A DNA stretch of 64,000 nucleotides from Sporosarcina psychrophila (lineage in GTDB: Bacteria; Bacillota; Bacilli; Bacillales_A; Planococcaceae), in contig NZ_CP014616.1 in NCBI RefSeq assembly GCF_001590685.1, forward strand, positions 1,673,001 to 1,737,000, written 5' to 3'. How positions within the stretch are numbered: position 1 is the stretch's first letter; every line of letters begins with the position of its first letter. A model generated the notes under the pieces. It had not been told where the DNA came from. It made no database searches and saw nothing but the letters and a program-made list of their open reading frames with translations. The translations under genes were made by a program, and so were the position numbers. Below are positions 61,902 through 64,000 of this stretch, in pieces.

Positions 61902-62056
61902 TACGGCAGCGTTGGAGGAAGCTGAACGGATGGGTTTAATACTTCATCTGCAGACAGCCGATCACTTGCTCGTTATCTTATGTTGAGCCTGCAAGGAATA
62001 CATGTCATAGCACGAGCGCAGACGATTAATAAACAATTATTAGATATTAATTCTTT

Positions 62057-62160
62057 GTGTTTAGCTAAGCCATCGGTCGAAGGTTGGAATCCCTCCTTGG
62101 ACAAAAAATATATGAATGATATCAAACTAGTTTTTTTAAGTAAGTAGGGTAAAAGAACAG
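62057..62160 (+). repeat. Right direct repeat with decayed tRNA-Arg end
   Basis: Same structure as 49065-49172, here with ATCGGTCGAAGGTTGGAATC and CCTCCTTGGACA (62072-62103). It is the last tRNA-like remnant in the window. Confidence 0.8.
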
Positions 62161-62161
62161 T

Positions 62162-62242
62162 CATCATCAGAACGCGACATTTACTGATGCTGGTAAAGAG
62201 TACTTAAAACAGAAAATGAGTGCCAAAAGAAAGTTAGGATAG
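62162..62242 (+). pseudogene. C-terminal fragment of an unknown gene
   Basis: Open frame without start, directly after the repeat: HHQNATFTDAGKEYLKQKMS then AKRKLG and TAG 62240-62242, followed by a terminator. Same situation as the fragment at 49174-49284, but different sequence. Family not recognised. Confidence 0.3.
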
Positions 62243-62273
62243 TCAAAGTAAAATAGGCCACGTATCCTTTAAA

Positions 62274-62309
62274 AGTCGAATTACCCAAAACGGGGTAGTC
62301 GGCTTTTTT
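62274..62309 (+). terminator. Terminator
   Basis: AGTCG-aatt-ACCC / GGGT-agt-CGGCT with T6. Confidence 0.7.
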
Positions 62310-62461
62310 GATATCACAAATAGAAAGGAGAATTCACTATGATCTTTTCCTTTTCAAGATTAAGTATCTACACAATGCGAAGAAGCGGCAAGGTTCATCA
62401 ATTCCTTTTAATGTTCAATAAATATGCAACTAAAGTAGGTCAATTTCTTAACGATGAGTTT

Positions 62462-63025
62462 CTAGATAAACCAAGTTTGAATCCTTTTCGGGACGTCCAT
62501 CCAATTATCAACAAAACGTTCAAGTGAGAGTTCGGTTTCTTTATAATTACCACCAACATGCATGACACAGCGATGAGTCGGGTCAATCCCCATCGCCTTT
62601 AGTAATAAGTAATGTAGCTTTAAGGTACTAATTTAATTTTTTAAGATATGCTTCTCTTTAGAATTAATCAGAACAAAGTGATCTGGATGAAAATCAACTC
62701 TAATCTTATGTTTTTTTGCGAAATCTCCAATCTCACGAAGCGGTTCTATTAATGGCTTTATATAATTCCATTTAAGAAGCTCCTCGTGGTTTGCTAAAGG
62801 AATAAGGCGAGAGGTTAGCCGATAAAAATGAATATCAGACGCTACATTATGTTTTAACAGTCTTAGTGTATTATGTAAATTCGAAAGTGCAATACGTTCT
62901 AATTTACGGATGGCAGCTTCCCGATCATCAATTTTTTTGAATTGGGTAAAAGTCATTGTTTGCGAAGGGGATGCATTATCAAGTTCCATACTCATTGCGA
63001 CATAACCAAGACGTACAATCGTCAT
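62462..63025 (-). pseudogene. Decayed uvsE (UV damage endonuclease) copy
   Basis: Minus frame from ATG 63025: MTIVRLGYVAMSMELDNASP, KHKIRVDFHPDHFVLINSKE, then a TAA after 131 codons; the same frame goes on with LKLHYLLLKAMGIDP, HRCVMHVGGNYKETELSLER and FVDNWMDVP before a second stop at 62462. These are N-terminal and middle UvsE TIM-barrel sequences (compare the intact gene at 63298). The C-terminal half is absent. A plus-strand ORF here is its shadow. Confidence 0.85.
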
Positions 63026-63192
63026 TTATTCCACCTCATCTGTATTATCATTATTCAGCAAATGTTTTTGTGCTGAAAGCGAAGCGTCAGCTACAGAAGA
63101 CTCTCACCTCCATAGGTGGGAGATGAATGCGTTTTTTTTACCTGTTAAGCGGGTGTCAAAATATCCGCTGACCAAAGAAAGAACGGCAATCT

Positions 63193-63282
63193 AAGTTCGC
63201 CGCGTCCTGCGGCAACGGTTGCATGACCTACATCCTGTAGGCCTCAAGCTCGATTCAAAATCTGGACTCAATAATTGAATAA
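63193..63282 (+). repeat. Dispersed extragenic repeat, copy C
   Basis: Shares AAGTTCGCCGCGTCCTGCGG, CGGTTGCAT and ATTCAAAATCTGGAC with copy A, and AATTGAATAAC with copy B, but lacks the CAATTACGCC palindrome. Just upstream, at 63101-63122, is a CTCTCACCT / AGGTGGGAG hairpin followed by a T run, and a TGAAAGCGAAGCG motif also found at 18640. Confidence 0.75.
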
Positions 63283-63297
63283 CTCTATTCTTCGCGG

Positions 63298-64000
63298 TTA
63301 CCATTCCACAGATGACCCTGAAATACGTTTGACTCCTCGAATTGCAGCTATTTCATCTACAAGTTTCAGCATGGCAAGGTTTTTTTGTTTTGCTTCTATC
63401 ATTATGTCAAAGTCCTTATTAAGCTCCTTTGCCATCTTTAAGAAGGGGAGGACAAAGTCTAAAGAAACAAAGTCAGCATGAGAACGATAGGCTTGATCTG
63501 ATTTCGGTGAAGAAATGTGAACTTTTGGGACAATATTAAAGTTATTCCAAGTCTTAAATATGCGGTCTAAGTAAAGAGGGAGGTCACTCTCCACGTTATT
63601 CGCCATATAGTGATGATAATCGAGTACCATTGGAATGTTTTCCTTTTCACAAGTAATGAGTGTTTCCCGAACATCATACGTTTTATCATCATTTTCTAGC
63701 GTCATCTGCTTCTTAATTTCCTTTGGCAATTTTTTGAGATTTTGATGGAAACGGTTTAATGACGCAGTTTTATCCCCATAGGCTCCGCCAATATGAATAT
63801 TAATTAATCCCGTATCAAGAATGTTCATAGCTTTGAGCATCCTAAAATGATATTCCATACTTCTTACTGCATTCGTTGTGACTTCTTCTCTTTGGCTTGT
63901 GAAAAGTGTAAATTGATTTGGGTGAAAGCTTACTCTAAGCTTGAAATTTCGGACTAAATTCCCGATTTCTTCCCATTCGTTTTTGAATGGAGTTAAGAAA
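63298..64000 (-). CDS. uvsE: UV damage endonuclease UvsE, C-terminal part
   Basis: About 234 codons are visible; the start lies beyond the right edge. The frame begins LTPFKNEWEEIGNLVRNFKL, RVSFHPNQFTLFTSQREEV and continues with INIHIGGAYGDKTASLNRF, MTLENDDKTYDV, PMVLDYHHYMANN, PKVHISSPKS and DIMIEAKQKNLAML. These give the His, Glu and Asp metal ligands of the TIM-barrel UVDE family. It nicks DNA 5' to UV photoproducts, a repair route independent of UvrABC. The C-terminus is complete at 63298. Confidence 0.92.
   Translation of the reverse strand, partial: FLTPFKNEWEEIGNLVRNFKLRVSFHPNQFTLFTSQREEVTTNAVRSMEYHFRMLKAMNILDTGLINIHIGGAYGDKTASLNRFHQNLKKLPKEIKKQMTLENDDKTYDVRETLITCEKENIPMVLDYHHYMANNVESDLPLYLDRIFKTWNNFNIVPKVHISSPKSDQAYRSHADFVSLDFVLPFLKMAKELNKDFDIMIEAKQKNLAMLKLVDEIAAIRGVKRISGSSVEW

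Larger units (their letters stand above)
49065..62160. mobile_element. 13-kb segment bounded by direct repeats with tRNA-Arg remnants
   Basis: About 105-bp direct repeats lie at 49065-49172 and 62057-62160. Both run GTGTTTAGCTAAGC, a decayed tRNA-Arg T arm (ending in CCTCCTTGG), then ATGAATGA-ATCAAA-type sequence and GTAAGTAGGGTAAAAGAACAG. Inside are the ABC exporter cassette and gltC-gltAB. No recombinase is inside, so it may be a remnant, or cargo moved by a partner element. Confidence 0.6.

Noticed and set aside
62339..62527. 62-aa plus-strand ORF
   Set aside because: Mostly antisense to the decayed uvsE copy, despite an upstream AAAGGAGAA.

Overview
The window looks like a chromosome segment of a low-GC, endospore-forming Bacillales, most likely family Planococcaceae (Sporosarcina-like). 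Evidence: the spore genes sspI and gerE, and a gene order from about 0.7 to 30.8 kb that is nearly the B. subtilis order (sspI, ysgA, pheST, rnhC, zapA, cvpA, polX, mutS2, yshE, lcfA/fadD, fadR, fadB, etfBA, trxA, uvrC, lysC, yslB, sdhCAB, ysmA, gerE, ysmB, racE, rph, rdgB, ysnB). The genus is inferred from protein and intergenic-repeat character, not proven.

Core, 1-30.9 kb: translation (pheST under a tRNA-Phe T-box), DNA repair and replication (rnhC, polX, mutS2, uvrC), cell division (zapA), fatty-acid beta-oxidation with electron transfer (fadD, fadR, fadB, etfBA, with a textbook FadR operator on the fadR promoter), aspartate-family amino-acid synthesis (lysC under a lysine riboswitch), succinate dehydrogenase (sdhCAB), and a spore/cell-wall/RNA-turnover group (gerE, racE, rph, rdgB). 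Several extragenic repeats sit between these genes: a 20-bp-period array after pheT, a 224-bp inverted-repeat-bounded element after mutS2, and a palindromic dispersed repeat just upstream of fadB and sdhA.

Island, 30.9-62.1 kb: an intact tRNA-Arg(UCU) at 30911-30984 is followed by four decayed copies of all or part of itself (31973-32046, 48605-48633, 49079-49110, 62071-62103). I read this as repeated integration at one tRNA gene. The section 31.97-48.63 kb is a degraded phage satellite or phage remnant: frameshifted tyrosine integrase, Bro-N protein, small DNA-binding proteins, a 439-aa candidate replication protein, a cos-like patch, small terminase (P27 type) and a HK97-type major capsid protein, but no large terminase, portal, protease or tail genes. 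It also carries an AbiV abortive-infection protein, two unrelated proteins of membrane-anchor plus coiled-coil design, and several HNH/GIY-YIG nucleases, some broken. The section 49.07-62.16 kb is bounded by about 105-bp direct repeats. It contains a five-gene GntR-controlled ABC exporter cassette, richer in GC than its surroundings, and a complete gltC-gltA-gltB glutamate synthase locus.

Right end, 62.2-64 kb: a decayed uvsE copy, a dispersed repeat, and the 3' part of an apparently intact uvsE (UV damage endonuclease) that runs off the window.
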